From Achromobacter sp. Bel (GTDB lineage: Bacteria > Pseudomonadota > Gammaproteobacteria > Burkholderiales > Burkholderiaceae_B): a stretch of DNA of 64,000 nucleotides. Numbering within the stretch: the stretch's first letter is position 1; every line of letters starts with the position of its first letter. Below are positions 9,618 to 19,470 of this stretch, in pieces. The stretch covers positions 87,246 to 151,245 of the forward strand of contig NZ_JABBJN010000009.1 in NCBI RefSeq assembly GCF_012928505.1. Reading direction: 5' to 3'. The position numbers and the translations under genes were made by a program. The notes below the pieces were generated by a model. The model was not told where the DNA came from and did not search any database. It worked only from the letters and a program-made list of their open reading frames with translations.

Positions 9618-10745
9618 GTGCCCATCATTGAATCCATCGACGTATGCGCCGCTGCGGTGCCGTTGGACAAAGTCACTTCATTCTCGAACCGCACCGTTTC
9701 CACGCGGCACTATGGCCTGGTCAAGGTGCGTTCCACCGATGGCGTCGAAGGCATCGGCTTTTGCTATGTGGGCAGCGCCGGCGGGGCCATCTTCGAAGCG
9801 GCGGTGCAAAGCCTGCTGGGGCCCGTGCTGCTGGGCAAGGACTCGCATGCCGTCGAAGGCCTGTGGCAATCCATGTATCAGGAGGCGCTGCTGCAAGGCC
9901 GCCAGGGCACCGTGATGCGTGCGTTGAGCGCGCTGGACATCGCGCTGTGGGACCTGAACGCCAAGACGGCCGGCCTGCCGCTGCACAAGTTCCTGGGCGC
10001 GGTAGAACTTGAGACCGTACCCGCGTACGCCAGCGGCGGCTACTACCTGGATGGCAAGACGCCGCAGCATCTGGGCGAAGAAATGGCCAGCTATGTGGAC
10101 AAGGGTTTCCGCGCGGTCAAGATGAAGACCGGCCGCCTGTCGCCGCGCGAGGAAGAAGCGCGCTTGAAGGCGGCGCGAGAAGCCGTGGGCCCCGACGTCG
10201 AACTGATGATGGACTGCAACAACGCCTGGCAGGACGTGACCCAGGCCATGCAGTACATTCGCCGCTTCGAGCAGTACGAGCCCTATTTCATCGAAGAACC
10301 CTTCAGCCCGGATGACATCGACAGCCATGCCAAGCTGGCGCGCCTGACGCATCTGCCGATTGCCACCGCCGAAATCGGTTATGGCCGCTGGTACCACAAG
10401 GAATTGCTGGACAAGGGGGCGGCCGGTATTCTGCAGACGGACGCCGCCGTGTGCGGCGGCATCACCGAGTGGAAGCGCATTGCGGCTACGGCCGCCAGCT
10501 ACGGCGTGGTTGTCTGCCCGCATTGGTTCCACGATGTGCATGCGCCGCTGGTGGCGGCTACGCCGAATGCGCGCTACGTCGAGTTCTTCTGGGATGATCA
10601 GGTGCTGAACTTCCGCAAGCTGGTCGATCGTCAACTGACGCACAAGCAAGGACGCGTGGTGTTGCACCAGGAACCCGGTCTGGGTTTTGGGTTCGACGAA
10701 CGCATGGTCGAACGGTACGGAAAGTGGGCCCGGGTCGGCCGTTGA
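9618..10745 (+). CDS. mandelate racemase/muconate lactonizing enzyme family protein (enolase superfamily)
   Basis: The GTG at 9618 follows AAGGAG with 6-7 nt spacing; upstream in-frame codons lack one. The product has 375 residues with an N-terminal capping domain and a TIM-barrel. Catalytic and metal residues are in place: the KxK pair K168/K170 in RAVKMKTGR, D199 in LMMDCNN, E225/E226 in FIEEPF, E252, and H302 in PHWFHD. KxK plus a late His points to the mandelate racemase subgroup (racemases and acid-sugar dehydratases). Substrate unknown. The downstream Bug gene, 73 bp away, is probably in the same operon. Confidence 0.9.
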   Translation: MPIIESIDVCAAAVPLDKVTSFSNRTVSTRHYGLVKVRSTDGVEGIGFCYVGSAGGAIFEAAVQSLLGPVLLGKDSHAVEGLWQSMYQEALLQGRQGTVMRALSALDIALWDLNAKTAGLPLHKFLGAVELETVPAYASGGYYLDGKTPQHLGEEMASYVDKGFRAVKMKTGRLSPREEEARLKAAREAVGPDVELMMDCNNAWQDVTQAMQYIRRFEQYEPYFIEEPFSPDDIDSHAKLARLTHLPIATAEIGYGRWYHKELLDKGAAGILQTDAAVCGGITEWKRIAATAASYGVVVCPHWFHDVHAPLVAATPNARYVEFFWDDQVLNFRKLVDRQLTHKQGRVVLHQEPGLGFGFDERMVERYGKWARVGR

Positions 10746-10818
10746 GGCCACCCCGCAAGCAGGCAGTGCTTCGCTAAAACCAGCCGCCGGCCTACGGGAC
10801 CGGCGCGAGGAGACAAGA

Positions 10819-11805
10819 ATGCAACGCAGGCAATTCATGACTGGCGCCGCGGCGCTGGGGGTGGGGCTTGTCCTGCCCGCTGCGGCCCGGGCGCAACAGC
10901 CCGACCTGCCGTCCGGCCCCGTGAAGATCGTGGTGGGCTTTCCGGCAGGCGGGGGCACCGATGTGCTGGCCCGGTTGCTGGGGCAGAAGCTGGGCGTGAT
11001 GTGGAACATGCCCGTCATCGTGGAAAACCGCGCGGGCGCGGCCGGCATCATCGCCGCCGAGCAGGTGGCCCGGCAACCCAATGACGGCAACACCCTCTTG
11101 ATGGCGCATGTGAACAGTCACGGCATCGCGCCGGGCCTGCAGCCCAAGCTGGCCTATTCGGTGGACCGCGATTTCTCGCCCATCGCGCTGGTGGGCAAGA
11201 CGCCCACCATCCTGATCGGTGGCGCGTCCCAGCCGGCCAAGACCTTGCCCGACCTGGTCAAGCTGTGCCGCGCGCAACCCGGCAAGATCGTGTTCGGGTC
11301 GGCCGGCGCCGGCTCCGCGCAGCATCTCGCGCTGGAGATCTTCAAGGCGCGCGCCGGCATCGACGTGCTGCATGTGCCGTATAAAGGGTCCGCGCCGCTG
11401 ATGAACGATCTGATGGGCGGCCATGTTCAGTACTGCTTCGAAGGCATGACGACGGCGACGCCGCTGCTGCAGTCGGGCAAGGTGATCGCGCTGGCGCAGA
11501 CCCTGCAACAGCGCTCCAAGAGCCAGCCGGACGTGCCGACGGTGGCCGAGCAAGGCTATCCGGGGTTCGAGGCCAGCATCTGGTTCGGCATGGTGGGGCC
11601 GGGCAAGATGCCCGGCGCCATGGTCCAGCGCATGAACGGCGACATCGACCGCGTGCTGGCCATGCCGGACGTGCAGGAGAAGCTGGCGCAGGTGGGCGCC
11701 GAAGACGGCGGCGGCAGCGTGCAGCGCTTTGCCGACTTCATGGCGAAGGAACAGCAGAAGTACGCGACAACGATCAAAGAGGCGAAGATCGTCGTCGAAA
11801 GCTGA
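10819..11805 (+). CDS. Bug-family tripartite tricarboxylate transporter substrate-binding protein
   Basis: A 328-residue periplasmic binding protein. The N-terminus MQRRQFMTGAAALG has a twin-arginine-like motif, and cleavage is likely after ARA. The Bug hallmarks follow: VGFPAGGGTDVLAR near the start, then PGKIVFGSAGAGS and HVPYKGSAPLMNDLMGGHV in the core. Bug proteins bind small carboxylates and similar ligands. No tctA/tctB membrane genes are nearby, so this is an orphan of the type abundant in Alcaligenaceae. Its ligand may be the substrate of the upstream enolase-superfamily enzyme. Confidence 0.92.
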   Translation: MQRRQFMTGAAALGVGLVLPAAARAQQPDLPSGPVKIVVGFPAGGGTDVLARLLGQKLGVMWNMPVIVENRAGAAGIIAAEQVARQPNDGNTLLMAHVNSHGIAPGLQPKLAYSVDRDFSPIALVGKTPTILIGGASQPAKTLPDLVKLCRAQPGKIVFGSAGAGSAQHLALEIFKARAGIDVLHVPYKGSAPLMNDLMGGHVQYCFEGMTTATPLLQSGKVIALAQTLQQRSKSQPDVPTVAEQGYPGFEASIWFGMVGPGKMPGAMVQRMNGDIDRVLAMPDVQEKLAQVGAEDGGGSVQRFADFMAKEQQKYATTIKEAKIVVES

Positions 11806-11835
11806 CGCGGCAATTGGCCCGCGCCGGACGGTGGC

Positions 11836-12684
11836 TCAGCGCGCGTCCGGGTCCACCCAGCCCGCCATCGCCGAGATCGAGCGGGCCTTCTCGCGCAGCA
11901 GGCGCGCCGTGCCGGACTCCAGCTCATCATCGATCGCGCCCACCGGCCCCATCAGGGTGATGGCCGCGGTCATTTCGCCCAGCATGTCGAAGATGGGGGC
12001 CGACAGCGACGTGAAGTGCGGCAGCAGCGCGTGGCGGCAACGGCTGATGTGGTGCTTCTGCACCTCGTCGCGGATCGCCTGCACGTCTTTCTCCGTATAG
12101 GAATTGCCGGGGGCGCCGCCATGGCTTTCCGGCGTCGCCGAGGCCAGTTCCTGCGCAAGCAGGTCGCGGGTCAGGGCGTCCGGCAGATGGGCCAGGAAGT
12201 TGCGGCCTAGCGCGGACGACAGCAACGGCATCACGCTGCCCACGCGCAATTCCAGCAACGGCCGGCTGCGGCTGCCTTCCACCCGGTAGACGATCGTGGG
12301 GCCCTTGTTGCCCCATACCCCCAGGAACACCGTGTGCCCGGTGACGGCGGCCACTTCGGCCATGATGGGGCGAGCCGTGGTGAACACGTCGAATTGCTCC
12401 AGGGCCGCCAGGCCCAGCCGCAGGGCATAGGGCCCCAGGCCGTAATGGCCGGTGTCAGCATGCTGCTGCACCACGCCCACCTTCTGGAAACTGACCAGGT
12501 AATAGTGCACGTTGGGCACGGTCAGTTCACAGGCGTCGGCGATTTCCTTCAAGGGCATCGGGCGGCCGGTCTTGCGGATCACGTCCAGGATCCGGAACCC
12601 CACTTCGATCGACTGGATGCCTCGGCGCGCAGCGGTCGGCGCCTGTTCCGTGTTCTTTTCAACCTTGCCGGCGGGCCTTGCCAT
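11836..12684 (-). CDS. IclR-family transcriptional regulator
   Basis: A 282-residue protein. The ATG at 12684 is chosen because GGAGG lies 6 nt upstream; the frame is open further up but without a ribosome-binding site. The N-terminal winged HTH starts at about IQSIEVGFRILDVI and contains MPLKEIADACELTVPNVHYYL. The IclR effector domain follows (FLGVWGNKGPTIVYRVEG...). It diverges from the MFS transporter at 12857, so it probably controls the transporter-nitrilase-flavin reductase operon. Confidence 0.9.
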   Translation of the reverse strand: MARPAGKVEKNTEQAPTAARRGIQSIEVGFRILDVIRKTGRPMPLKEIADACELTVPNVHYYLVSFQKVGVVQQHADTGHYGLGPYALRLGLAALEQFDVFTTARPIMAEVAAVTGHTVFLGVWGNKGPTIVYRVEGSRSRPLLELRVGSVMPLLSSALGRNFLAHLPDALTRDLLAQELASATPESHGGAPGNSYTEKDVQAIRDEVQKHHISRCRHALLPHFTSLSAPIFDMLGEMTAAITLMGPVGAIDDELESGTARLLREKARSISAMAGWVDPDAR

Positions 12685-12856
12685 GACTGCCTCCACGATG
12701 TCTTTGGCGGCAGTGTAGCAGCGGCCCCGCCACGTTCCGGCCGATGGCGGGGACAGGTTTTCCGGGTTTCCCCCAGCTATGTCGTGCCTGGCTTCAAGTT
12801 TGATAATAGTTAATGCGTACAGCAGTATCAATTAAAAACGATCGGGGAATGCAAGC

Positions 12857-14509
12857 ATGGAAGCCAATGTCGCAATGCCGCGGATAGACGCCGCGCCGAC
12901 GCTCAGCCGGAAAGAGGAACGCCAGGTGGTGGTGGCCTCGACCCTGGGCACGTTGTTCGAGTGGTACGACTTTTTCATCTACGGGACGCTCGCCGTTTTC
13001 ATGAGCCAGGTGCTGTTTCCGCAGGACAACCCTACCGTGGCGCTGCTTGCGGCGTTGGGCGCGCTGGCGGTGGGCTTCATCATCCGTCCGCTGGGCGCGG
13101 TGATGTTCGGCTACCTGGGCGACAAGTGGGGCCGCAAATACACGTTCTTGATTACGGTTGTGATGATGGGCGGCGCCACCGTCTTGATCGGCTGCCTGCC
13201 CACCTATGAATCGGCGGGCCACCTGTCGTGGATCCTGCTGCTGACGTTGCGCGTCATCCAGGGCCTGGCGGTAGGCGGGGAGTACGGCGGCGCCGTGATC
13301 TACGTGGCCGAGCATTGCGAACCCAAGCGCCGCGGCCTGTTGACCGGCTGGATCCAGATCACCTCGTCGGCCGGCCTGATCCTGTCGCTGGTCGTCATCC
13401 TGTGCACCCAGGCGGCGATGAGCGCGGAAGATTTCCGCCAATGGGGCTGGCGCCTGCCGTTCATCCTGTCGATCGTGATGCTGGCGATTTCGATCTATGT
13501 GCGCGCCAAGCTGCATGAATCGCCCGTCTTCACGCGCATGAAGCAGCAGAACCGCCTGTCGAAGAACCCGATCAAGGAAACATTCGGCCAATGGTCCAGC
13601 CTGCGGCTGGTGCTGCTGGCGCTGATCGGCGTGACCGCCGGCCAGGGCGCAACCTACTTCACGGGACAGTTCTACGTGATGATCTTCCTGCAGCAGGCGG
13701 TGCAGATCGACCAGACCAGCGTCTACACGCTGATCCTGATCGGCTTCATCATCGGCGCGCCGACCTTCGTGCTGTTCGGCTGGCTGTCCGACCGGATCGG
13801 CCGCAAGTGGATCATGATGGCGGGCCTGTTCATCGCCGCCATCGGCTATCACTCCATGTTCGACGTGCTGCTGAAAGCCGGCAACCCGGCCCTGGCGCAA
13901 GCCATGCAAAGCACGCCAGTGCGTGTGCATGCCGACACCAGCGGCGGGGCCTGCGACTTCGGCTTGCAGGCCGCGATGATCGGCAGCCACGCCGACCACA
14001 AGAAGGTGTGCGTGCAGGCCAAGAAATTCCTGGTCGGCAAGGGCATCAACTTCGAATACGCAGCCCCGTTACCCGGCCAGGACATCGCCCTGACCGTGGG
14101 CGGCGTCACCGTCAACGGTTTCGACCGCGCAGGCTACGCCCGCGCGCTGACGGCGGCCGGCTACCCCGACCGCGCCGACCCCGCGCGCGTGGACCGCGCC
14201 ACCATCATCCTGATCCTGGTGCTGATGACGGCGGTCGTCGCGATGGTCTACGGGCCGGTCGCGTCCTATCTGGTCGAGTTGTTCCCCCCCCGCATCCGAT
14301 ATACCGCGCTATCCTTCCCGTACCACATCGGCGCAGGCATCTTCGGCGGGATCGTGCCGTTTACCGCGACCTATCTGGCGCAGGCCAGGGGCAATATTTT
14401 CGGCGGTTTGATGTACCCGGTGGTCGTGATGGTGGTGGTGGGCATCATCGGCAGCCTGTTCCTGCCGAACACGCGCGCCCAGGCCATCGACGAAGACCCC
14501 ATCCATTAA
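12857..14509 (+). CDS. MFS transporter, metabolite:H+ symporter type, with large internal soluble insert
   Basis: A 550-residue inner-membrane protein. The start GTLFEWYDFFIYG and the GDKWGRK and SDRIGRK loops are those of the ProP/ShiA-like metabolite:H+ symporters. About 110 extra residues (roughly 335-447) interrupt the C-terminal half between two membrane segments; the insert is hydrophilic, with several Cys and His residues (GACDFGLQA, SHADHKKVC). The membrane segments resume at TIILILVLMTA. The usual family length is about 430-450. It is the first gene of an apparent operon with the nitrilase (16-bp gap). Confidence 0.9.
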   Translation: MEANVAMPRIDAAPTLSRKEERQVVVASTLGTLFEWYDFFIYGTLAVFMSQVLFPQDNPTVALLAALGALAVGFIIRPLGAVMFGYLGDKWGRKYTFLITVVMMGGATVLIGCLPTYESAGHLSWILLLTLRVIQGLAVGGEYGGAVIYVAEHCEPKRRGLLTGWIQITSSAGLILSLVVILCTQAAMSAEDFRQWGWRLPFILSIVMLAISIYVRAKLHESPVFTRMKQQNRLSKNPIKETFGQWSSLRLVLLALIGVTAGQGATYFTGQFYVMIFLQQAVQIDQTSVYTLILIGFIIGAPTFVLFGWLSDRIGRKWIMMAGLFIAAIGYHSMFDVLLKAGNPALAQAMQSTPVRVHADTSGGACDFGLQAAMIGSHADHKKVCVQAKKFLVGKGINFEYAAPLPGQDIALTVGGVTVNGFDRAGYARALTAAGYPDRADPARVDRATIILILVLMTAVVAMVYGPVASYLVELFPPRIRYTALSFPYHIGAGIFGGIVPFTATYLAQARGNIFGGLMYPVVVMVVVGIIGSLFLPNTRAQAIDEDPIH

Positions 14510-14525
14510 AAGAGCGAGGAGAGAC

Positions 14526-15485
14526 ATGTCCGTGCAATCGAGCTTCAAGGCCGCCGTCATCCAGGCGGCGTCCATTCCGACCGACAGCCTGGCTTGCGCC
14601 CATAAGGCGGCCTCCCTGATCCGCCAGGCGGCGGAGCAGGGCGCCCGGGTGCTGGTGTTCCCCGAAGCCTTCCTGGGCGGCTACCCCAAGGGCAATTCCT
14701 TCGGTGCGCCCATCGGTATGCGCAAGCCCGAAGGCCGCGATGCCTTCGCCAACTATCACCAGCAGGCCATCCGGCTGGACGGCGAGGAAGTCGCGGTGGT
14801 GGCCCAGGCCGCGGCCGACACCGGCAGTTTCGTCGTGATGGGCTGCATCGAGGCCGACGGCGGCACGCTGTATTGCACCGTGCTGTATTTCAATGGCCAG
14901 GAAGGCCTTGCCGGCAAGCACCGCAAGCTGATGCCAACCGCGGGCGAGCGGCTGATCTGGGGCTTCGGCGATGGCTCGACGATGCCCGTCTTCGATACGC
15001 CCTACGGCAAGATCGGCGCCGTCATTTGCTGGGAAAACTACATGCCGATGCTGCGCATGTACATGTACAGCCAGGGCGTGGCCCTGTATTGCGCGCCCAC
15101 GGCGGATGACCGCGACAGCTGGATCCCCAGCATGCGCCACATCGCGCTGGAAGGCCGCTGCTATGTCCTGACCGCCTGCCAGCACCTGCGCCGCGACGCG
15201 TATCCGGAAGACTTCGAATGCGCCTTGGGCGACAGCCCGGACACCGTGTTGATGCGCGGCGGCAGCGCCATCATCGACCCCTTGGGCGAAGTGCTGGCCG
15301 GCCCGGACTTTTCCGCCGAAACGATCCTGTACGCCGACATCAACCCCAACCAGATCCTGCGCGGCAAGTACGACTTCGACGTGTCCGGCCACTACGCGCG
15401 GCCCGACGTGTTTCAGCTGCACGTCGACACCCGCGAGAAGCGGGCGGTATCTGCCATCAGCGCGACTGGCCCGCAGGAGCCCTGA
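14526..15485 (+). CDS. nitrilase
   Basis: This 319-residue nitrilase-superfamily enzyme has the triad E47 (LVFPEAFLGGYP), K134 (KHRKLMPT) and C168 (GAVICWENYMP). The CWEN context and GGYPKG are hallmarks of true nitrilases (branch 1), which hydrolyse R-CN to the carboxylic acid and ammonia, rather than amidases. A good GAGGAG lies before the ATG. It sits between the MFS transporter and a flavin reductase-like gene, each junction under 20 bp, so the three are almost certainly cotranscribed. The nitrile substrate is not deducible. Confidence 0.92.
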   Translation: MSVQSSFKAAVIQAASIPTDSLACAHKAASLIRQAAEQGARVLVFPEAFLGGYPKGNSFGAPIGMRKPEGRDAFANYHQQAIRLDGEEVAVVAQAAADTGSFVVMGCIEADGGTLYCTVLYFNGQEGLAGKHRKLMPTAGERLIWGFGDGSTMPVFDTPYGKIGAVICWENYMPMLRMYMYSQGVALYCAPTADDRDSWIPSMRHIALEGRCYVLTACQHLRRDAYPEDFECALGDSPDTVLMRGGSAIIDPLGEVLAGPDFSAETILYADINPNQILRGKYDFDVSGHYARPDVFQLHVDTREKRAVSAISATGPQEP

Positions 15486-15488
15486 GCC

Positions 15489-16103
15489 ATGCATTTCGAT
15501 TTCAGCGCCCTGCCATCGCAGACGGTCTACAAGCTGTTGACGTCGACCGTCACTCCGCGTCCGATCGCGTGGGTCACCACGATATCGGATGAGGGCTGCG
15601 TCAACGCGGCGCCGTTCAGCTTCTTCAACGTCATGGGGCATCAGCCGCCTACGGTCGCCATCGGCCTGATGCGCCGCGCCAATGGCGAGCTCAAGGACAC
15701 CAGCGCCAACATCATCGAAAACGGCGAGTTCGTGGTGAATCTGGTGGCCGAGTCGATGATGCAGCAGATGAACCAGACCTGCGCGGACTACCCGCCCGGC
15801 GTGGACGAGCTGGCCAAGGCCGGATTGACGGCGCTGCCGGCCGCGCATGTGCGGCCGCCCCTGATCCAGGGTAGCCCGGTATCGCTGGAATGCGTCAGCC
15901 AGGCGACGATCGTGACCGGGCCGCACCAGGTCGTGGTCATCGGCCGCGTGCTGGGCGCGCATGTGAATGACGCCTATGTGCAGGATGCTGAGCGCGGCTA
16001 CGTGAAGACCGCCGAGATGGGCCTGGTGGCCCGCATGCACGGCAGCGGGTGGTACGCTCGCAGCACGGATTTGTTCCAGTTGGCGCGGCCCACGGAGCCC
16101 TAG
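15489..16103 (+). CDS. flavin reductase-like (FMN-binding split-barrel) protein
   Basis: A 204-residue protein with the flavin-reductase-like split barrel. The start TSTVTPRPIAWVTT and the segment VNAAPFSFFNVMGHQPP form the usual FMN pocket, and a later GRVLGAHV contributes the core strand. Relatives include flavin reductases of two-component monooxygenases and proteins of unknown role. No monooxygenase partner is adjacent. It starts 3 nt after the nitrilase stop, so it may be translationally coupled. Confidence 0.85.
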   Translation: MHFDFSALPSQTVYKLLTSTVTPRPIAWVTTISDEGCVNAAPFSFFNVMGHQPPTVAIGLMRRANGELKDTSANIIENGEFVVNLVAESMMQQMNQTCADYPPGVDELAKAGLTALPAAHVRPPLIQGSPVSLECVSQATIVTGPHQVVVIGRVLGAHVNDAYVQDAERGYVKTAEMGLVARMHGSGWYARSTDLFQLARPTEP

Positions 16104-16123
16104 CCAAGTCACGGAAAGGAGAA

Positions 16124-17404
16124 ATGATGGTTGCTCGTTGGCGCTGGGCGTTTAAGCAATTGACCAGGCGCCTGTGGTTCAGGGCCAGTCTTTTCTCGCT
16201 GCTGGGCGTGGCGACCGCCTTGCTAGCCGTCATATTCAAGGGCGCCATTCCTGAAACCTTGCCTGCCCGCATCGGCGCCGATGCGGTGGACAAGATTCTG
16301 GGCATCATTGCGTCCAGCATGCTGGCGGTGACCACTTTTTCGCTCAGCACCATGGTGGCGGCCTACGGCGCGGCAAGCAGCGGCGTGACGCCGCGCGCAA
16401 CCACTCTTGTGATGCAGGACACCACCACGCAGAACGCCCTGGCCACGTTCATCGGCTCGTTTCTGTTCAGCCTCGTGGGCATCATCGCGCTAAGCACGGG
16501 GGCCTATGGCGCGCAGGGGCGGGTCTTGCTGTTCGCAGTGACGATCGCGGTGGTGATCCTGATCATCTACACACTGCTGCGCTGGATCGATCACCTGTCA
16601 AAGCTGGGGCGGGTCGGCGAAACCATCGACCGCGTTGAAACCGCTACGATCGACGCTATCCGGCACCGCGTTCAATGGCCTTGCCTGGGCGGATCCCCGT
16701 ATCCGGCGGCCGGCGTGCCTCCCGAGCCTGCACTGGCCGTGGCAAGCGATCAGACGGGCTACGTCCAGCACATCGACGTGCAGGCGCTGGGCCAGATCGC
16801 ACGGGAACATCAGGCCTGGATTTACCTGGATGTTTTGCCCGGCGCCTTTGCCCATGTCGGCATGGTGCTAGCGTGGATCGTGCCCGAAACAAGCAATGCG
16901 CTGACCACGCGCGAGGCGCCGAATGAGGAAATTCTGGGCGCCATCACCGTGGGAACGCATCGCACATTCGAACATGACCCGCGCTTTGGCTTGTCGGTGC
17001 TGTCCGAAATTGCATCCCGTGCCTTGTCGCCAGCCGTCAATGACCCCGGAACGGCCATTGACGTCATCGGCAGGGGCGTCAGAAGCCTGACCAGTTGGGG
17101 CCAGCCACCATCTTCGCAGGTGGAGGCCGAGCCTGACTGCCAGCGGATCTACGTGCATAGCCTGGACGTGGATGATCTGTTCGACGACTTTTTCGGCCCC
17201 ATCGCCCGAGACGGCGCGGGTCTGCTGGAAGTGGATATGCGCATGACAAAGGCGTTGTTGAGCCTGGCCGAAATCAATCCGCCTCTGTTCAAGGCGGCCG
17301 CTTCCCGGCATGCCGCGCGCTTGCTCGAGTACGCAGAGAATGCGCTGGGGCTGGATGAAGACAAGCGCCGACTTCGCGAGCTGGCTCTGCCCCTGTTGCG
17401 TTGA
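16124..17404 (+). CDS. DUF2254 family membrane protein
   Basis: A 426-residue protein starting at ATG 16124 (a second ATG follows at once), with AAAGGAG upstream; an earlier in-frame start would lie inside the preceding gene. Four hydrophobic segments lie in the first 190 residues (about 20-40, 60-85, 110-130, 140-165). A soluble C-terminal domain follows, with SRALSPAVNDPGTAIDVI, which is typical of DUF2254. Function is unknown. Proximity to the nitrilase operon (20 bp) may be incidental. Confidence 0.85.
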   Translation: MMVARWRWAFKQLTRRLWFRASLFSLLGVATALLAVIFKGAIPETLPARIGADAVDKILGIIASSMLAVTTFSLSTMVAAYGAASSGVTPRATTLVMQDTTTQNALATFIGSFLFSLVGIIALSTGAYGAQGRVLLFAVTIAVVILIIYTLLRWIDHLSKLGRVGETIDRVETATIDAIRHRVQWPCLGGSPYPAAGVPPEPALAVASDQTGYVQHIDVQALGQIAREHQAWIYLDVLPGAFAHVGMVLAWIVPETSNALTTREAPNEEILGAITVGTHRTFEHDPRFGLSVLSEIASRALSPAVNDPGTAIDVIGRGVRSLTSWGQPPSSQVEAEPDCQRIYVHSLDVDDLFDDFFGPIARDGAGLLEVDMRMTKALLSLAEINPPLFKAAASRHAARLLEYAENALGLDEDKRRLRELALPLLR

Positions 17405-17739
17405 GGAGAGGGGGCGGCGCTTGTTGGAGCGGGCGAGCGAAACACCGCACATAAAGCGGCGGTCCGAACCCGATTTTGCAAAGGGACGAGCTTGTGCCAA
17501 TTCGTTCTCCAGTTCCTTGATTGCGGCACAAATCGCCGCTGCTAGCATCTGCCCGACCACTGCGAGAACCCTCGGTTCACGACTTCTCCGCTGGCAATTC
17601 TCATCATCTTTGAACACCATATTGGGGGCAGATCCATCCAGGGGCTGGCGGGCGTCTGGCTTGCGTTAGCGGCGTGTTTGCAGCCGCGCGCGATTGCCGA
17701 AACTGCATTCGCGCGCCTGTCTGGATGGCTGGATGCGGC
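17405..17739 (+). other. intergenic region before the chemoreceptor, no supported gene
   Basis: 335 bp without a credible coding frame. It probably contains the chemoreceptor promoter. I could not find a convincing sigma-28 type site, nor a terminator for the DUF2254 gene. Confidence 0.5.
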
Positions 17740-19362
17740 ATGAACAATCTGAAACTTGGAACCCGCCTGGCGGGTGGATTCGGCATTTTGCTGGCCATGA
17801 TCATCATCATGTGCCTGGTCGGGCTGGTCAGCCTGGCCAACATCAACGCATCGGTTGAAACGGTGACCCAGCGGTCACTGATCAAGGAGCGCTGGATCAG
17901 CGATTGGGCCCGCAACATCCAGGCCGGTGTCACTCGTACCACCGCCATTGCAAAGAGTACCGACACCAGCCTGGCGGCGTTCTTCACTGAAGAAGCCGCC
18001 GCATCCACGCGGAATTCTTCGGCGCTGCAAAAGCAGATCGAGCCGCTGATACACACCCCCGAAGAGACACAGTTGTGGCAAGGCATCGGCAAGTCCCGAG
18101 GCGACTATCTGCGCACGCGCGACGCCATCTTCAAGGCCAAGCAGAGCGGCGACGTGGACGCAGCCAACCGCGTCTTCAACGACGAATTCCTGCCGGCCAC
18201 ACGCCAGTTCATCGACCAGATCACCAAGTTGTCCGCCTTGCAGCGCGCCGAAATCGATGCGCGGGCGGCCGACATCCAAAGCGCCTATCGCGCGGCCAAT
18301 TTCTGGATGATCGTCATTGGTTCCATTGCCCTGATCAGCGGTTTGTTGCTGGCCGTGCTGCTGACGCGCGGGATTACTCGTCCGCTGTCGGACGCCGTGC
18401 GCGTGGCGCGTACCGTTGCCGCCAATGACCTGAGCAGTACCGTCATCGTGAAATCACGCGACGAGATCGGCCAGTTGATGCAGGCTCTGGAATCCATGAA
18501 CACCAACCTGGCCGGCACCATCGCAAGCATCCGGACCGGCGTGGACAGCATGGCGTCCGCCTCGGGCGAGATCGCGGCCGGCAACACCGACCTGTCGTCC
18601 CGCACCGAGCAGCAGGCCGCATCGCTGGAAGAGACTGCGGCATCCATGGAGCAGCTGTCCTCCACCGTGAAGCAGAACGCCGACAGTGCGCGCCAGGCGA
18701 ACCAGCTGGCCGCCGCCGCCTCCGACACGGCATCCCGGGGCGGCGCGACCGTGTCCGAAGTCGTCAGCACGATGAACGCGATCTCGTCCAGCTCGGTCAA
18801 GATCGCCGACATCGTGTCGGTCATCGACGGCATTGCGTTCCAGACCAACATCCTGGCGTTGAACGCTGCGGTGGAAGCCGCGCGGGCGGGCGAGCAGGGC
18901 AAGGGTTTCGCGGTGGTCGCCGCCGAAGTCCGCACACTGGCGCAGCGCAGCGCGCAGGCCGCCAAAGAGATCAAGACGTTGATCGAAGATACGGTGCAGA
19001 AGATCAGTCAGGGGTCGGTCAGCGCCGAACGCGCGGGCTCGACGATGCAGGAAATCGTCAGTTCGGTACAGCGAGTGACGGACATCATGGGTGAAATCGC
19101 CGCGGCGTCCGCCGAACAGGCCGACGGCATCGAGCAGGTCAACCGGGCCGTGTCCCAGATGGACGAAGTCACGCAGCAGAACGCCGCGCTGGTGGAAGAG
19201 GCTGCGGCGGCGGCAGGTTCGATGCAGGATCAGGCGGCCGACCTGACGCGAGCGGTCAGCGCATTCAAGCTGCCGGGGGCAGGGCATGCGGGCGGCGGGC
19301 GGGCGGGCGCAGGACGCGCGATTGGCCGCGCCCATGCGACAGATCGCGGCGTATTGATTTAG
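17740..19362 (+). CDS. methyl-accepting chemotaxis protein
   Basis: A 540-residue chemoreceptor starting at ATG 17740 ([13 protein letters not shown]), which gives the usual short cytoplasmic N-terminus. TM1 is at about 11-33, followed by a four-helix-bundle periplasmic domain (about 34-185), TM2 at about 188-212, HAMP at about 213-265, and then the signalling domain. The hairpin tip [33 protein letters not shown] is intact (only parts of it are needed to recognise it). There is no NWETF-type CheR-docking pentapeptide at the C-terminus. No che genes are nearby, so it is an orphan receptor; ligand unknown. Confidence 0.94.
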   Translation: MNNLKLGTRLAGGFGILLAMIIIMCLVGLVSLANINASVETVTQRSLIKERWISDWARNIQAGVTRTTAIAKSTDTSLAAFFTEEAAASTRNSSALQKQIEPLIHTPEETQLWQGIGKSRGDYLRTRDAIFKAKQSGDVDAANRVFNDEFLPATRQFIDQITKLSALQRAEIDARAADIQSAYRAANFWMIVIGSIALISGLLLAVLLTRGITRPLSDAVRVARTVAANDLSSTVIVKSRDEIGQLMQALESMNTNLAGTIASIRTGVDSMASASGEIAAGNTDLSSRTEQQAASLEETAASMEQLSSTVKQNADSARQANQLAAAASDTASRGGATVSEVVSTMNAISSSSVKIADIVSVIDGIAFQTNILALNAAVEAARAGEQGKGFAVVAAEVRTLAQRSAQAAKEIKTLIEDTVQKISQGSVSAERAGSTMQEIVSSVQRVTDIMGEIAAASAEQADGIEQVNRAVSQMDEVTQQNAALVEEAAAAAGSMQDQAADLTRAVSAFKLPGAGHAGGGRAGAGRAIGRAHATDRGVLI

Positions 19363-19470
19363 GCGAAGCGCTGCGAGCAAGGATCCGGGCGGGCGTCGGG
19401 CGGGGAGTCCCGCCCGACGCAGTTTCTTTGGTGTCACAGGCCCAAATATCAGACGCAAATATCGGACCCA

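Noticed and set aside
14445..16112. 555-residue minus-strand frame opposite the nitrilase and flavin reductase-like genes
   Set aside because: No motifs; the plus-strand genes have intact active sites and ribosome-binding sites.
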